64,000 nt of DNA from the NCBI GenBank assembly GCA_023227965.1, contig JALOCA010000004.1, positions 1 through 64,000 on the forward strand. The letters run 5' to 3'. The number at the start of each line of letters is the position of its first letter. Positions within the stretch are counted from its first letter, which is position 1. Source of the DNA: Lentimicrobiaceae bacterium. Its GTDB lineage: Bacteria; Bacteroidota; Bacteroidia; Bacteroidales; JALOCA01. Shown piece by piece: positions 7,704-17,301 of this stretch. Under the pieces are notes generated by a model. That model had not been told where the DNA came from. It was given only the letters and a program-made list of their open reading frames with translations, and searched no databases. Position numbers and translations under genes: made by a program.

Positions 7704-10700
7704 TTAGATCTTTTCGGGCAGCTTACTTTTTTTCCTGCGAAACAGGTCACCCAGGCGATCAAATTCTTTGCGGTAAAAAATACCTACCCCCTGCGTGTAT
7801 AGCGAGTTATCGTTAAACAAATCGTAAGCATTCGATTTATTGTAAGCTTTTGCCCTCAACCTGCCGTCCTTGGTAATTTTCACCTCTACGTTCACATCAC
7901 CAATAATAGCATTGTTGTTATTCGAAGTAGCTCCCTGGTAGTTTTGGGTTCCGTTTACTCCAAAGTTTCCGTCTATCAGCACCCGGTTGTTGAATAACTG
8001 TGTAGAAAGCGCCAGTTCAAGTTGTTCCGACGATATTTTATCGCCAGGGTGGTAATTCACCCCAATATCAAAGTCCTTGCTGATTTGCGAAAGCCAGTTG
8101 CTAAACTGATTCGACAGCAGTTCAAAACCGGAAGAGCCGACACTGGATGCAATAGAAGAACTCATGGCGCTGTAACTAAAACTATTTAAAACCAGCAGTG
8201 AAATCATTTGCTTGTTCATTTCCACCTGGTCGGTAGTATCAATCACATTGAACACCTGCTGGGCAATTTGTTCGTCAGAATTAGGCAAACGAATACGAAA
8301 GCTGATATCAGGATTGGTAAGTTTATTTTTCAGAATCAATATACAATCTACCGGAATGCGTTGAGCTATCAGAGAAGAATCAATAGGCAAACCGCTCAGG
8401 GAGGCTTTAAGAGAATAAACGGCACTCAGATTGATATTGGCATCAGCAGGATCGCCGTTCCATTTTATCATGCCACCTTTTTCGATAGAAAATTGCCGGT
8501 TAATCATATTTTGTAGGCTAAACTGGTAAGTACCCTCATTCATGGTATAATCGCCAAAAATTCTGAAATCACCTGCCGGGTTCACTCCCATTTTCAAATT
8601 TCCACTTCCTGTTACGCTGATATTGCCCATTTGCATCGGAAGAGATATCTTAATCCCGGCATCGGGTGTAACATTCACATCCATATCCAGGTTGACACCG
8701 GTAATCTCAGGCGTAAATTCAGAAATTTGTACCGTATCGGAAGCATTAACAAACCTAATAAAGTTGTTCTCCGAAACATCTGCAGTTAAATTTACCGGGA
8801 TAAAAAGTTCGGTATTCTTTTCAGAAGCTACCTTCACCGAAATACTGATATTATTTACCGGGCCGGTTATTGCAACATCACCACCCACAAAGGCATTGCC
8901 GTAAAATTGGCTGTTGTGGTAATACTCAGTATGCAGTCCGGCTAACTTTTTCGTCTTTACCAATAAATCGAGGCGAAAATTTGCAAAATTATCATGCAAA
9001 ATTTTTCCGCTGCAAACACCTGTATTTCCCAACGTGTCGTTTATAACCAAATCATTAAACCAAATTCTGTTATTATCAAAGTTTACATCATGTGCAAAAG
9101 AATACAATACGTTCAGGTAGTCCACCCTGAACTCAGAACGCATTAAGTGGAGCTTACCTGTCAGTTCCGGTTTTTCCGTCGTACCCTTTAACCGGAAATC
9201 GCCGCTGGCATAGCCTTTCAGGTCAGAAAAAATTCCCTTTACAAAGGGTGTTAAGGTTTTTACCTTTAAATTTTTTAGATTAATATCAAGATTCAGGTTT
9301 TCGGCAGATTTCCCGGGTGTGTACGTGCCTTTGCAGGTAAGCGGGTAACTAATGCCAACATTTCCGGTATATTCTATCGTTGCATTAATATCCAATGTTT
9401 TTTGCTCATTATCCCAGCTTGAATTCAGCATCAGGTCACCCAGTTCTTCTTTACTGAAACAAAATTTCCGTAGTTTCACATTACAAAGCAAGCCGGTAGC
9501 ATGATACACATCGGTAAGGGCTACATTTCCATCTAAAATACCGTCAATATCAAGTTTTGACCTGCCTGTTATAAAATCTAAATAATCAATATTGAAATCA
9601 TGAATAGAAATATTCAGCCTGTCCAAAGGATCAGGAGAGATAATACCGTTTATGCCCAGCGACTGGCTCTTACTTTTACAGGTAAGATTGTAAAAATTAA
9701 TGGAATTGGAATCAACCATAACAATATTATCAGGGGCAACTGTCCACAGCGAATCATTAATCAACATTTCCCCATGCATTATCCTGAGTAACACCTGGGG
9801 ATAACGGGTAAAATTTGCATACCCTGACAGTTGTCCTTTATTCCTGTTGATATGGGTATAATCGTCCCAGTTTATCCGGTAGTTAATACTGTCGCCATAT
9901 ATTTCTGCCTCCAGGTACAAGCTGTCGAGCCCCAGCGAAAGAGAGTCATCCCTTTGAGGTTCTTTCAGTACAAGGTATTTACAACCAGTATTTACAATAA
10001 ATTCCTTTTTCTTGCTCTTCCCGTTAAGTGTCCAGTTCCGGAATTTAATACCGTTCAGCACTATTTCCTTGGCGCTTCCGTTTATGCTTAGTTCTTCGTT
10101 CTGCGAATCGTAAGTCCCTTCAAATTTTGTCTGTGGGGTTACGATTAACTGAGGTAAAAATAATTCGCTGAGAGCCGAGGTATTTTTGAGAAGGATATAA
10201 TAAACAAAATTTTGTTTCGAACTGGCATCGGTAAGAGTATCCGAACGTAAAATTACCGAAGGGAGATAATGGTTCAATATCGAATTGAATGAGCGGTAAA
10301 AATTCAGGAAAGTAAATTTTCCGCTGAAGGTAGCATCAACAAAATCGGAAGCCAAAACAAGTGTACGGTTGTTGTCCCTGATATTTTCCGTTTTCAGCCC
10401 GAGGTGCTCCATATGGTAGATTTTCCCGTTCTCGGTATAACTTGTATTGTCGAAACGCAGTTCTCCCTGAAGATTATCAATAGTATTTCCCCTGAAATTA
10501 CATGCCATGCTTGTATTTAGTTCCGAAAGGCTATCGCGTTGTGTAAGCTGTAACTTATTGAGCTTCGCGTGTTGTATATTGGAAACAAAATTAAATACCG
10601 GCAAAGTATCATTAAAGTCAACCAGCCCGGTAAAGTCGAAACCGATATTTTTATCGTCAACATTCAGCACTCCATTGAATTTTCGGTTTATAAAATCTCC

Positions 10701-12212
10701 TTTTACTATGATATTGCTGTAATTTAACCCTTTAAAATTAAGAGAATCAATAGTACCATTCATCGTAATATTTAAATTTTCAGTAGTTACCCCTGATCCT
10801 TCCAGCTCCAGGTGGGTATTTAATTTTCCAAAGTATTCCTTTGCCGACATTAATGTTCCCAAATCGAAACTTTTGGCAGTTAATTGCCCGTTGTACGAAA
10901 GGGTGCGAAGTGCAAGATTATTTTTTACCGAAATATCCGTTGACAGCTTTCCCAGTTCGGTATTAAAAACTGCATTCGAAACAAAATCGTTATAAAAACC
11001 CGTAAACAATCCTTTAATTTCCAAATCACCAAAAGCAAGCAGTTTTTCAGGAATAGCAAGGGTATTATTTTCGCCCGGGAGTTTAAATTTTTGCAGATCG
11101 GCAACATTTGTATAGAAATCATCAATGGCACAATGGATAAATGTTTCTTTTATGTTGGGCAAACCTGTCATTGAAATATTTCCCTTAAACCGGGTAGTTT
11201 CCCCCATGCCGAACAAAAAATTCTTGGTTTTCAGATTGCTGACTTCTCCCTTTACTATACCTTCAAGCGAAAGAGTATTATCCATACCTTTCATTGCAGG
11301 GGCAAAGTATGCAATATCATTCAAATTTAAATCTGAAGGAAAGATAGTAGAATTAATTTTCACACTATCAACAAAATAATTAAATGCGTAGTAATTAGGA
11401 TATGAAAAGGATAAGTCAAGTAATAAATCCGAATCAGGAGTCTTTATTACAAGGTTTTGCGTAAAAATTTCCCTTGAACTTACCCTGGCTTTTGCCGATA
11501 AATGTTCCAGTGTAAAGCCACAACGTTCGCGACAGCTTAAATGCAGAATGTCGCCCGAAATGGTATCTCCAACTACGCTCAAATGGTCGGCTGAAAGGTT
11601 AAGATGCGTGATTGCGAGATGCTCATAATTCATCCCGGGATAGCCCGATTTTTTGCTTTGATTGTAGTATTCAAATTTTGAACCTTTAATATCAATTGCA
11701 TCGCAACTTATTTTCCAGGGTTTGGCTGCCTTGGTTTCAGAAGTTGTAGGTTTTGTACCTGAAGAAAAAAAATCAATCAGAAACTGGAGGTTAAGGTATT
11801 CTTCATCTTTATATTTTATCAAACTGAAACCGGCATGATCAATCACAATCTTCCTGATTTTCAGATGGCGTGTTCTAATAGATACGTTACCTATTTTTAG
11901 GCTTATACTCTGAGAAGCAAGAAGTGTATCTTTATGCAAATCAATAATTAATACATTTTTAAGTTTTACTTTTCTGAATCCGGTAACGCTCAGTTCCCCA
12001 ATGGAAATCTGTGTATGCAAACGGGCAGAAAGAAAGGTAGCAGTACGGGATGCCAGGTAGGTTTGTACTTTCGGAACCTGAAGCAACCCCACGAGTACTA
12101 CAAAGAATAATAGTATTCCGAGCAGTGTTTTAATCAATATTTTAAGAAGCTTTTTTTTGATAACTTTGCCGCTGATTTTGATTTTTACAAAAATAAAATA
12201 AAAACGGTGCAC
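7704..12212 (-). CDS. tamB: TamB-family translocation and assembly module protein (AsmA-like)
   Basis: A 1502-residue inner-membrane-anchored protein that spans the periplasm. One N-terminal membrane segment (about 24-46, TLLGILLFFVVLVGLLQ) is followed by a very long beta-rich region and the C-terminal TamB/DUF490 domain (about 1050-1480). TamB proteins act with a BamA-type partner in outer-membrane assembly and, as bridge-like proteins, in lipid transport; the TamL-like protein at 25513 is the likely partner, though not adjacent. The only plausible start is GTG at 12212, because no ATG lies before the membrane segment. This start shares the hexamer GTGCAC with the tsaD start on the other strand. 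The promoter must therefore lie inside tsaD; none was recognised. Confidence 0.9.
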   Translation of the reverse strand: MHRFYFIFVKIKISGKVIKKKLLKILIKTLLGILLFFVVLVGLLQVPKVQTYLASRTATFLSARLHTQISIGELSVTGFRKVKLKNVLIIDLHKDTLLASQSISLKIGNVSIRTRHLKIRKIVIDHAGFSLIKYKDEEYLNLQFLIDFFSSGTKPTTSETKAAKPWKISCDAIDIKGSKFEYYNQSKKSGYPGMNYEHLAITHLNLSADHLSVVGDTISGDILHLSCRERCGFTLEHLSAKARVSSREIFTQNLVIKTPDSDLLLDLSFSYPNYYAFNYFVDSVKINSTIFPSDLNLNDIAYFAPAMKGMDNTLSLEGIVKGEVSNLKTKNFLFGMGETTRFKGNISMTGLPNIKETFIHCAIDDFYTNVADLQKFKLPGENNTLAIPEKLLAFGDLEIKGLFTGFYNDFVSNAVFNTELGKLSTDISVKNNLALRTLSYNGQLTAKSFDLGTLMSAKEYFGKLNTHLELEGSGVTTENLNITMNGTIDSLNFKGLNYSNIIVKGDFINRKFNGVLNVDDKNIGFDFTGLVDFNDTLPVFNFVSNIQHAKLNKLQLTQRDSLSELNTSMACNFRGNTIDNLQGELRFDNTSYTENGKIYHMEHLGLKTENIRDNNRTLVLASDFVDATFSGKFTFLNFYRSFNSILNHYLPSVILRSDTLTDASSKQNFVYYILLKNTSALSELFLPQLIVTPQTKFEGTYDSQNEELSINGSAKEIVLNGIKFRNWTLNGKSKKKEFIVNTGCKYLVLKEPQRDDSLSLGLDSLYLEAEIYGDSINYRINWDDYTHINRNKGQLSGYANFTRYPQVLLRIMHGEMLINDSLWTVAPDNIVMVDSNSINFYNLTCKSKSQSLGINGIISPDPLDRLNISIHDFNIDYLDFITGRSKLDIDGILDGNVALTDVYHATGLLCNVKLRKFCFSKEELGDLMLNSSWDNEQKTLDINATIEYTGNVGISYPLTCKGTYTPGKSAENLNLDINLKNLKVKTLTPFVKGIFSDLKGYASGDFRLKGTTEKPELTGKLHLMRSEFRVDYLNVLYSFAHDVNFDNNRIWFNDLVINDTLGNTGVCSGKILHDNFANFRLDLLVKTKKLAGLHTEYYHNSQFYGNAFVGGDVAITGPVNNISISVKVASEKNTELFIPVNLTADVSENNFIRFVNASDTVQISEFTPEITGVNLDMDVNVTPDAGIKISLPMQMGNISVTGSGNLKMGVNPAGDFRIFGDYTMNEGTYQFSLQNMINRQFSIEKGGMIKWNGDPADANINLSAVYSLKASLSGLPIDSSLIAQRIPVDCILILKNKLTNPDISFRIRLPNSDEQIAQQVFNVIDTTDQVEMNKQMISLLVLNSFSYSAMSSSIASSVGSSGFELLSNQFSNWLSQISKDFDIGVNYHPGDKISSEQLELALSTQLFNNRVLIDGNFGVNGTQNYQGATSNNNNAIIGDVNVEVKITKDGRLRAKAYNKSNAYDLFNDNSLYTQGVGIFYRKEFDRLGDLFRRKKSKLPEKI
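12161..12168 (+). promoter_or_regulatory. Probable tsaD promoter inside tamB
   Basis: TAACTTTG followed by GC fits the -7 consensus TAnnTTTG, 38 nt before the tsaD GTG. It lies within the first codons of tamB on the opposite strand. No clear -33 TTTG accompanies it. Confidence 0.4.
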
Positions 12213-13226
12213 ATTTACATTTTAGGAATAGAATCCTCCTGCGACGATACTTCTGCTGCCGTACTTTGCAATAACGTAGTTTTGTCCAATTGTATTGCCA
12301 GTCAGGAAATCCATCGCAAATTTGGCGGAGTAGTACCCGAACTGGCTTCGAGGGCACACCAACAAAATATCATCCCGGTAATCCACCAGGCACTTCATTT
12401 ATCCGGAATCAGTAAGGAACAATTGCATGCTGTTGCATTTACCCAAGGTCCAGGACTTTTAGGCTCACTGCTGGTAGGAATTTCTTTTGCCAAAGCTTTT
12501 GCATTCGGGCTAGGTATTCCGCTGTTGGAAGCCGACCACCTCCAAGCCCATGTGCTCGCACATTTTATTCAAAATCCTAACACACCTGAAAAAGTTCCCG
12601 CTTTCCCCTTTCTCTGCCTTATCGTATCGGGAGGGCATACCCAGATTGTCCGTGTTGACGATTATTTTAAAATGCAAATTATTGGACAAACGATTGACGA
12701 TGCTGCCGGGGAAGCTTTTGATAAAGCAGCAAAAATTATGGGACTCCCCTATCCCGGAGGTCCTTTGATTGATACACTGGCTACGAATGGAAATCCTAAC
12801 GCTTTTAGGTTTCCCAAACCTTCAATACCTTTATTGAATTTCAGTTTCAGCGGTTTAAAAACTTCTTTTCTGTATTTTATTCGCGATAACCTGAAAATAA
12901 ATCCCCAATTTATTGAGGAGAACAAAAATGATTTGTGTGCATCATTACAGCATACGATAATTCAAATATTAATGGAGAAATTGCAGGAAGTCGTAAAAAT
13001 TACCGGAATTCAGCGCGTGGCTGTTGCCGGAGGTGTTTCAGCCAATTCGGCATTGCGTAAAGCCATGCTTGAAAAGCAGGAAAATGCAGGATGGGAGGTT
13101 TTTATTCCTGATTTTGCATTTACTACCGACAATGCAGCCATGATTGCCGTTACCGGCTATTACAAATACCTCAAAAATAACTTTGGTTCACTGAAATCGA
13201 AACCATATTCGCGAAGCAAACTGTAA
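12207..13226 (+). CDS. tsaD: tRNA N6-threonylcarbamoyladenosine transferase TsaD
   Basis: A 339-residue Kae1/Qri7-family enzyme that transfers threonylcarbamoyl to A37 of ANN-decoding tRNAs, acting with TsaB and TsaE, which are not in this window. The start GTG at 12207 gives MHIYILGIESSCDDTSA, the family N-terminus with the usual four residues before ILGIESSCDDT. The metal motif is HLQAH (HxxxH). Further family motifs are SGGHTQIV, DDAAGEAFDKAAKIMGL, NFSFSGLKT, AVAGGVSANSALR and TDNAAMIA. It is head to head with tamB and overlaps it by 6 nt. The Nudix gene follows after 11 nt. Confidence 0.97.
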   Translation: MHIYILGIESSCDDTSAAVLCNNVVLSNCIASQEIHRKFGGVVPELASRAHQQNIIPVIHQALHLSGISKEQLHAVAFTQGPGLLGSLLVGISFAKAFAFGLGIPLLEADHLQAHVLAHFIQNPNTPEKVPAFPFLCLIVSGGHTQIVRVDDYFKMQIIGQTIDDAAGEAFDKAAKIMGLPYPGGPLIDTLATNGNPNAFRFPKPSIPLLNFSFSGLKTSFLYFIRDNLKINPQFIEENKNDLCASLQHTIIQILMEKLQEVVKITGIQRVAVAGGVSANSALRKAMLEKQENAGWEVFIPDFAFTTDNAAMIAVTGYYKYLKNNFGSLKSKPYSRSKL

Positions 13227-13237
13227 AAATCTACCAG

Positions 13238-13897
13238 ATGGATATTTCAGTAACAATGACCAGTTCAACTTTCAATACTTTTATCCATAGGTTGCATCTT
13301 CGCCTGCAAAAGCCATTGCCGGGTAAAGCCGCCCAGATAAAAATGGCTCCAGCCCATCGTATAAAAGATATTGTTGCTTTGGATCAATATTTGTTGTTGC
13401 GCGATAGTGCTGTATTGCTGTTGCTGTATCCCGACGAAGGTTCCTTGTATATTCCACTAATTCAACGTCCTGTTTATAATGGACCTCATAGCGGTCAGGT
13501 TTCTCTTCCGGGAGGAAAAACAGAAAAATATGATTCAGGGCTTGAGCAGACTGCCATCAGGGAAAGTGTGGAAGAAATTGGTATTGATGTTGAAAAATGC
13601 ACCGTCATTGGGCAGCTTACCCAATTGTACATTCCTCCAAGTTATTTCAGGGTACAGCCTTTTGTTGCATTTTCTTCCGTAAAACCACAATTTGTAACCG
13701 ATAAAAAAGAAGTAGAAAAACTTCTTGAAGTTAATCTTATACACCTTCTTGACGACGCTAATCTGAGCATACAATCTTTCTCTTTCAAGTCGGGAGTTAC
13801 ATTTGAGGCTCCCTGTTTTAAGGTAAACAACACCATTATTTGGGGAGCGACCGCAATGATTTTAAGTGAATTCCTTACAGCTATCAGAGAATGTTGA
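13238..13897 (+). CDS. Nudix hydrolase, CoA pyrophosphatase type
   Basis: A 219-residue protein with a Nudix domain. The CoA-specific upstream element IPLIQRPVYNGPHSGQVSLPGG (about 73-94) leads into the Nudix helix with IRESVEEIGI, which supplies the metal-binding glutamates. As in other NudL-like enzymes the spacing before REx2EE departs from the textbook G-x5-E-x7 pattern. Likely reaction: hydrolysis of CoA or acyl-CoA to 3',5'-ADP and (acyl-)phosphopantetheine in the cytosol. It lies 11 nt after tsaD and is probably cotranscribed. Its 3' end abuts the OsmC remnant on the other strand. Confidence 0.88.
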   Translation: MDISVTMTSSTFNTFIHRLHLRLQKPLPGKAAQIKMAPAHRIKDIVALDQYLLLRDSAVLLLLYPDEGSLYIPLIQRPVYNGPHSGQVSLPGGKTEKYDSGLEQTAIRESVEEIGIDVEKCTVIGQLTQLYIPPSYFRVQPFVAFSSVKPQFVTDKKEVEKLLEVNLIHLLDDANLSIQSFSFKSGVTFEAPCFKVNNTIIWGATAMILSEFLTAIREC

Positions 13898-14216
13898 TTG
13901 TATAGTTTATCTTGGCTGTTTTCGCCTTCAAAACTGCAGGCAATCTGAATTTTCTCATACACTTCAGGATGTGTTTCTGTAACTTTTTCCGTAATTTCCA
14001 TACTGAAATCATCGGGAACGATTTTCATCTTTGCAAGTAGAAAAACCACGTCCATGCCTGAACATCCTCCAACGGCTGCTAAAAGCAAGAGTTTAGGGCG
14101 AGTTGCCGCCCACCGGTTTCGTCGGCATCCATACGGATGATATGTCCGTTTACCCGGGCATCAAATGCCATATTTTTCTGCCAGTGTATTTTTGTTTTGT
14201 GCTGCATATCTTTCAT
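13894..14216 (-). pseudogene. Decayed OsmC-family gene
   Basis: The minus strand from the ATG at 14214-14216 reads MKDMQHKTKIHWQKNMAFDA and continues RVNGHIIRMDADET, a normal OsmC-like N-terminus. The frame then breaks near 14095-14110, ending in a TAG. A different frame resumes with RPKLLLLAAVGGCSGMDVV and carries on to FEGENSQDK near 13896. The linking segment (VGG..SGPRPK in family members) is shortened across two frames. The C-terminal part with the second conserved cysteine and YCSVS-like motif is missing, because the sequence runs into the 3' end of the Nudix gene. OsmC proteins reduce organic peroxides with two cysteines; only the first remains. Inference: an internal deletion plus loss of the 3' end. 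Confidence 0.75.
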
Positions 14217-14234
14217 TTCAACCCGATAAATTGT

Positions 14235-15734
14235 TTATTTTTTCTCTTCAGAGAAAACCTGAGCCTCAAAAGTATAAATTTCAGCGTCTTTCCATTCATC
14301 CCAACTTATTCCGGCTTTATCACGGGCACAATGTCCGAGAAATTCCTCCGTATTCCAGCCTTCTTCAATGGCAATCTGAGGCAAAAAAGTACCTGAATCG
14401 GAACCTTTAACAATATAAATACCATGCTTCCCAAGGATTATTTCCTCAGGCGAAAAAATTTTGTGCAGCGGAGAAATTAAGGATATCTCGATTGTAATGG
14501 CACCAAGCTCGTCCTCATTTACTCCTGGGAAACGATAATCGCTAACTGCAGCAGCGATAGCCATTTCACTAACAGTTTGATATATTGGTTTTTCTGAAGA
14601 AAATACTCCAATACAGCCTCTCAGGCTACCCCATTCTTTCAGAGTAACAAAAACTCCACCGGTTTTATTAAGCGTTTCAGATAAAGTATCGTTTGCAAAA
14701 GCGGGAATTTTACCTTTCTGCAGATATTCTTCAAGGGTTTTACGGGCAATGGTTATGCAATCGTATTTATCCTTATTACTTAGTGTAAATATATTCTGAA
14801 GCTTTTTCCCCTCAAAAGCCAGGGAAAAATAACCAACCACTTTGTTTTTGTCGCCGTAGGGTGAGTCTCCTGAGTTTTTGTAAATAATCGGTTTTACCTG
14901 AATTTCTGGATTATCGTAGGTCAAATACAACAATGTTAAAACTACATTCCATCCACAGAGATTGGTTATCAGGTGAGGAATATTTTTTCGCCCTATTGCA
15001 TTAATGGTTTCCGTAAGCGCTTCGGGTGAATTTTTAATTATAGCATTAGCCGTTAAACTGTCAATAGTTCCTGCGTTTTTACTATCAGGATAATGCGAAA
15101 AATCTGTGCTGATTACAAACAGGTTTTTTTCATTAAAATAAGGACGAAGAGCTTCGGCTATGGTTTTACAATCGGTAGTAGTCTGGCTTCCTATTACTAT
15201 GGGTAATATCCGGAAAGGTTTTTTTAAATAATACTGCAAAAAGGGCAATTGTACCTCAATGCTGTGTTCCGAAGCATCAGCTTGTGGGTTATAGGTAAAA
15301 ATTTCATTTTTTTGCAACAGTTCGTCTGCAAGCTGCGTATTTACTGGAACTTCACCAAGCGGAGTGATGTAATTTCCACAGTTATAAACTGATGCGCCTT
15401 TAAAATCCACCCGGTGACTTGTTCCTATGATAAAAATATTTTCGTAAGTGTTATTTCTATCCAATTGACTGTAAGAGGATGCAGCCACTTCTCCCGAAAA
15501 AACATACCCGGCATGTGGGCAAATTAAAGCCCTGATATTTTCTGTTTGTCGCGACGCAGCTTTCCGAAACAATAACTGTAAATTTCGGCTGAGTTCAGCA
15601 CTGTCAGAAGAATAAAACTGACCTGCTACAGTTGCAGCCCGAAGTTTCGGGCTTGGATTAGAGGTAGAAAACTGTGAATAGCTGTATTGGATTATCAAAC
15701 AAAACCAAGCTATTAACAGATAACCTTTCTTCAT
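14235..15734 (-). CDS. Memo-AMMECR1 fusion protein with signal peptide
   Basis: A 499-residue two-domain protein. After a predicted signal peptide (KKGYLLIAWFCLIIQYSYSQ) residues about 30-310 form a Memo domain, related to class III extradiol dioxygenases. It keeps the His-rich metal-site motifs CPHAGYVFSG, GTSHRVDF, SEHSIEVQLPF and STDFSHYPD. Residues about 325-495 form an AMMECR1 domain with its hallmark LRGCIG. In many prokaryotes these are proteins B and A of the AmmeMemoRadiSam set; the radical SAM partner is not in this window. The reaction is unknown. It lies 72 nt after the Wzy-like gene on the same strand and may be cotranscribed. The apparent export signal is unexpected for this family. 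Confidence 0.85.
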   Translation of the reverse strand: MKKGYLLIAWFCLIIQYSYSQFSTSNPSPKLRAATVAGQFYSSDSAELSRNLQLLFRKAASRQTENIRALICPHAGYVFSGEVAASSYSQLDRNNTYENIFIIGTSHRVDFKGASVYNCGNYITPLGEVPVNTQLADELLQKNEIFTYNPQADASEHSIEVQLPFLQYYLKKPFRILPIVIGSQTTTDCKTIAEALRPYFNEKNLFVISTDFSHYPDSKNAGTIDSLTANAIIKNSPEALTETINAIGRKNIPHLITNLCGWNVVLTLLYLTYDNPEIQVKPIIYKNSGDSPYGDKNKVVGYFSLAFEGKKLQNIFTLSNKDKYDCITIARKTLEEYLQKGKIPAFANDTLSETLNKTGGVFVTLKEWGSLRGCIGVFSSEKPIYQTVSEMAIAAAVSDYRFPGVNEDELGAITIEISLISPLHKIFSPEEIILGKHGIYIVKGSDSGTFLPQIAIEEGWNTEEFLGHCARDKAGISWDEWKDAEIYTFEAQVFSEEKK

Positions 15735-15805
15735 GAGAATAGATTTATTTCACTGGAAAACGAAGCGGCTAATATAAGAATACCCTGCAAACCCGGTATT
15801 TTTTA

Positions 15806-17284
15806 TTAGGATTTAATTACTGAATTTTTTTCTTCCTCGTTATGATAGATGTCGAGTGCAACTATGATGGCAATGAAACCCCAAAAAGGTACCGCAGCTT
15901 TATCGGTATCAAGAAAATTATTCATTATGCCATGAAAGTAATATGTAATTAAAGCTAAAAGGGTTACTAAGCTTATTAATTTTATCTCTCTGCTTTTCGC
16001 CTTTTTATAAACATTTAATCCGGAATACACTACCGTGATAAGAATACCAAAAACGGTTAACATACCAATAAAACCCGTTTCCGCCAGAGGTCCTATATAT
16101 TCGCTATGGGCATTTCCCATATCACCGGCATTTGTGCTGATGATAGTTTTCTCTTTCGACCGTTGAAAAGGAGCATACACGAACTGATAAGTTCCCGGTC
16201 CCCATCCAAGAAAAGGTCGTTCGTTATACATTCTTAATGCACTTTGCCAACGGTTGATACGCTCAAGGTTGGATGCATCTGACGAAATATTGGTAATAGA
16301 TTGTATATGTTCTACAAAATTTGCTGAAGAATCTTGTTTGTTTTTTTCAAGCGCATCAAGTATTTGCCATTGAAAAGCAAAAAACAGTCCTATTATGCTA
16401 ATTACAGAAAATGCTATCCACTTGAACTTAATTTTTAAAATTATCAGAATATAAACACCAAAAGCAAAAATAAGACTAATCCAGGCGGCTCTGCAAAACG
16501 ACAGAGTCAAAGCAATAAGTAAAACAACAAGTACAAAAAATGAAATTATTCTTTGTTTCTTTTGGTATTGCTTATTAAAAATAAAGCCAACTACAACAGG
16601 TACAAACATCGCTAAGGCTGCACCATAAGCAGTATGATCATTATAAAACGGTGTCATTACAAAATGTCCCGATTTTTCATCAAACCCATATGAAGAATGC
16701 TGAATAATTGTGTACGCAATTACAATAAGCAACGGTATAATATATAGCCAGCTAAAAAGTTTAATTGTAGAAATTTTTCTAAATAGCTGCGTACCTATAA
16801 AATAAAAAGGAACAATAAACCAAAGTCTTGAGAAGAAGAATTTGAATGAAACCAGGGGGAGTTCACTCGTAATGCTGGTAATCAGAATCCAGAATAAATA
16901 TATGAAAATAGCAATGCTTACACGGTGGAAAGTTACTTTTCTATCGAACTGATTATCGTAAAACAATTTAAAGATGAATAACAGCAACACTCCCAGCATC
17001 ATTGGTTCGGTGGGTAAAGAAACACCCACATCTATATCATAATCACGGAAGTTGATAGCTAAAGGGGTAAGAAATGTTATTATTAGCAGAATTTTGTCCA
17101 GACTATAAATGTAAAACATCCCAATTACGATTAATACCGGCAATAATAAACCCCAATAAATATCCTTGGTAATTAAATAAGCATTAAAAGCAACAAAAGA
17201 TAGACTAATTAGATAAACAATAATATACTTGTTTTTTTCTGATAAAGCATATCCTGTAAGTTGTTTTAAAATATTTTTCAACAC
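15806..17284 (-). CDS. O-antigen ligase/polymerase family protein (Wzy-like)
   Basis: A 492-residue polytopic membrane protein with about 11-12 hydrophobic segments. A long loop contains the Wzy_C-type motif WGPGTYQFVYAPF and NAHSEYIGPLAETGFIGM, seen in O-antigen polymerases and WaaL ligases. It would join polysaccharide repeat units, or transfer them to an acceptor, on the periplasmic side of the inner membrane. It lies 17 nt after the double Wzz gene and near a Wzx-like flippase, so polymerase is favoured over ligase, but sequence alone does not separate the two. Confidence 0.85.
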   Translation of the reverse strand: MLKNILKQLTGYALSEKNKYIIVYLISLSFVAFNAYLITKDIYWGLLLPVLIVIGMFYIYSLDKILLIITFLTPLAINFRDYDIDVGVSLPTEPMMLGVLLLFIFKLFYDNQFDRKVTFHRVSIAIFIYLFWILITSITSELPLVSFKFFFSRLWFIVPFYFIGTQLFRKISTIKLFSWLYIIPLLIVIAYTIIQHSSYGFDEKSGHFVMTPFYNDHTAYGAALAMFVPVVVGFIFNKQYQKKQRIISFFVLVVLLIALTLSFCRAAWISLIFAFGVYILIILKIKFKWIAFSVISIIGLFFAFQWQILDALEKNKQDSSANFVEHIQSITNISSDASNLERINRWQSALRMYNERPFLGWGPGTYQFVYAPFQRSKEKTIISTNAGDMGNAHSEYIGPLAETGFIGMLTVFGILITVVYSGLNVYKKAKSREIKLISLVTLLALITYYFHGIMNNFLDTDKAAVPFWGFIAIIVALDIYHNEEEKNSVIKS

Positions 17285-17301
17285 AAAAGAATTTAGCTTT
17301 T

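Noticed and set aside
8208..11379. Several plus-strand frames inside tamB
   Set aside because: They are antisense shadows of a 4.5-kb gene with a continuous, well-supported frame.
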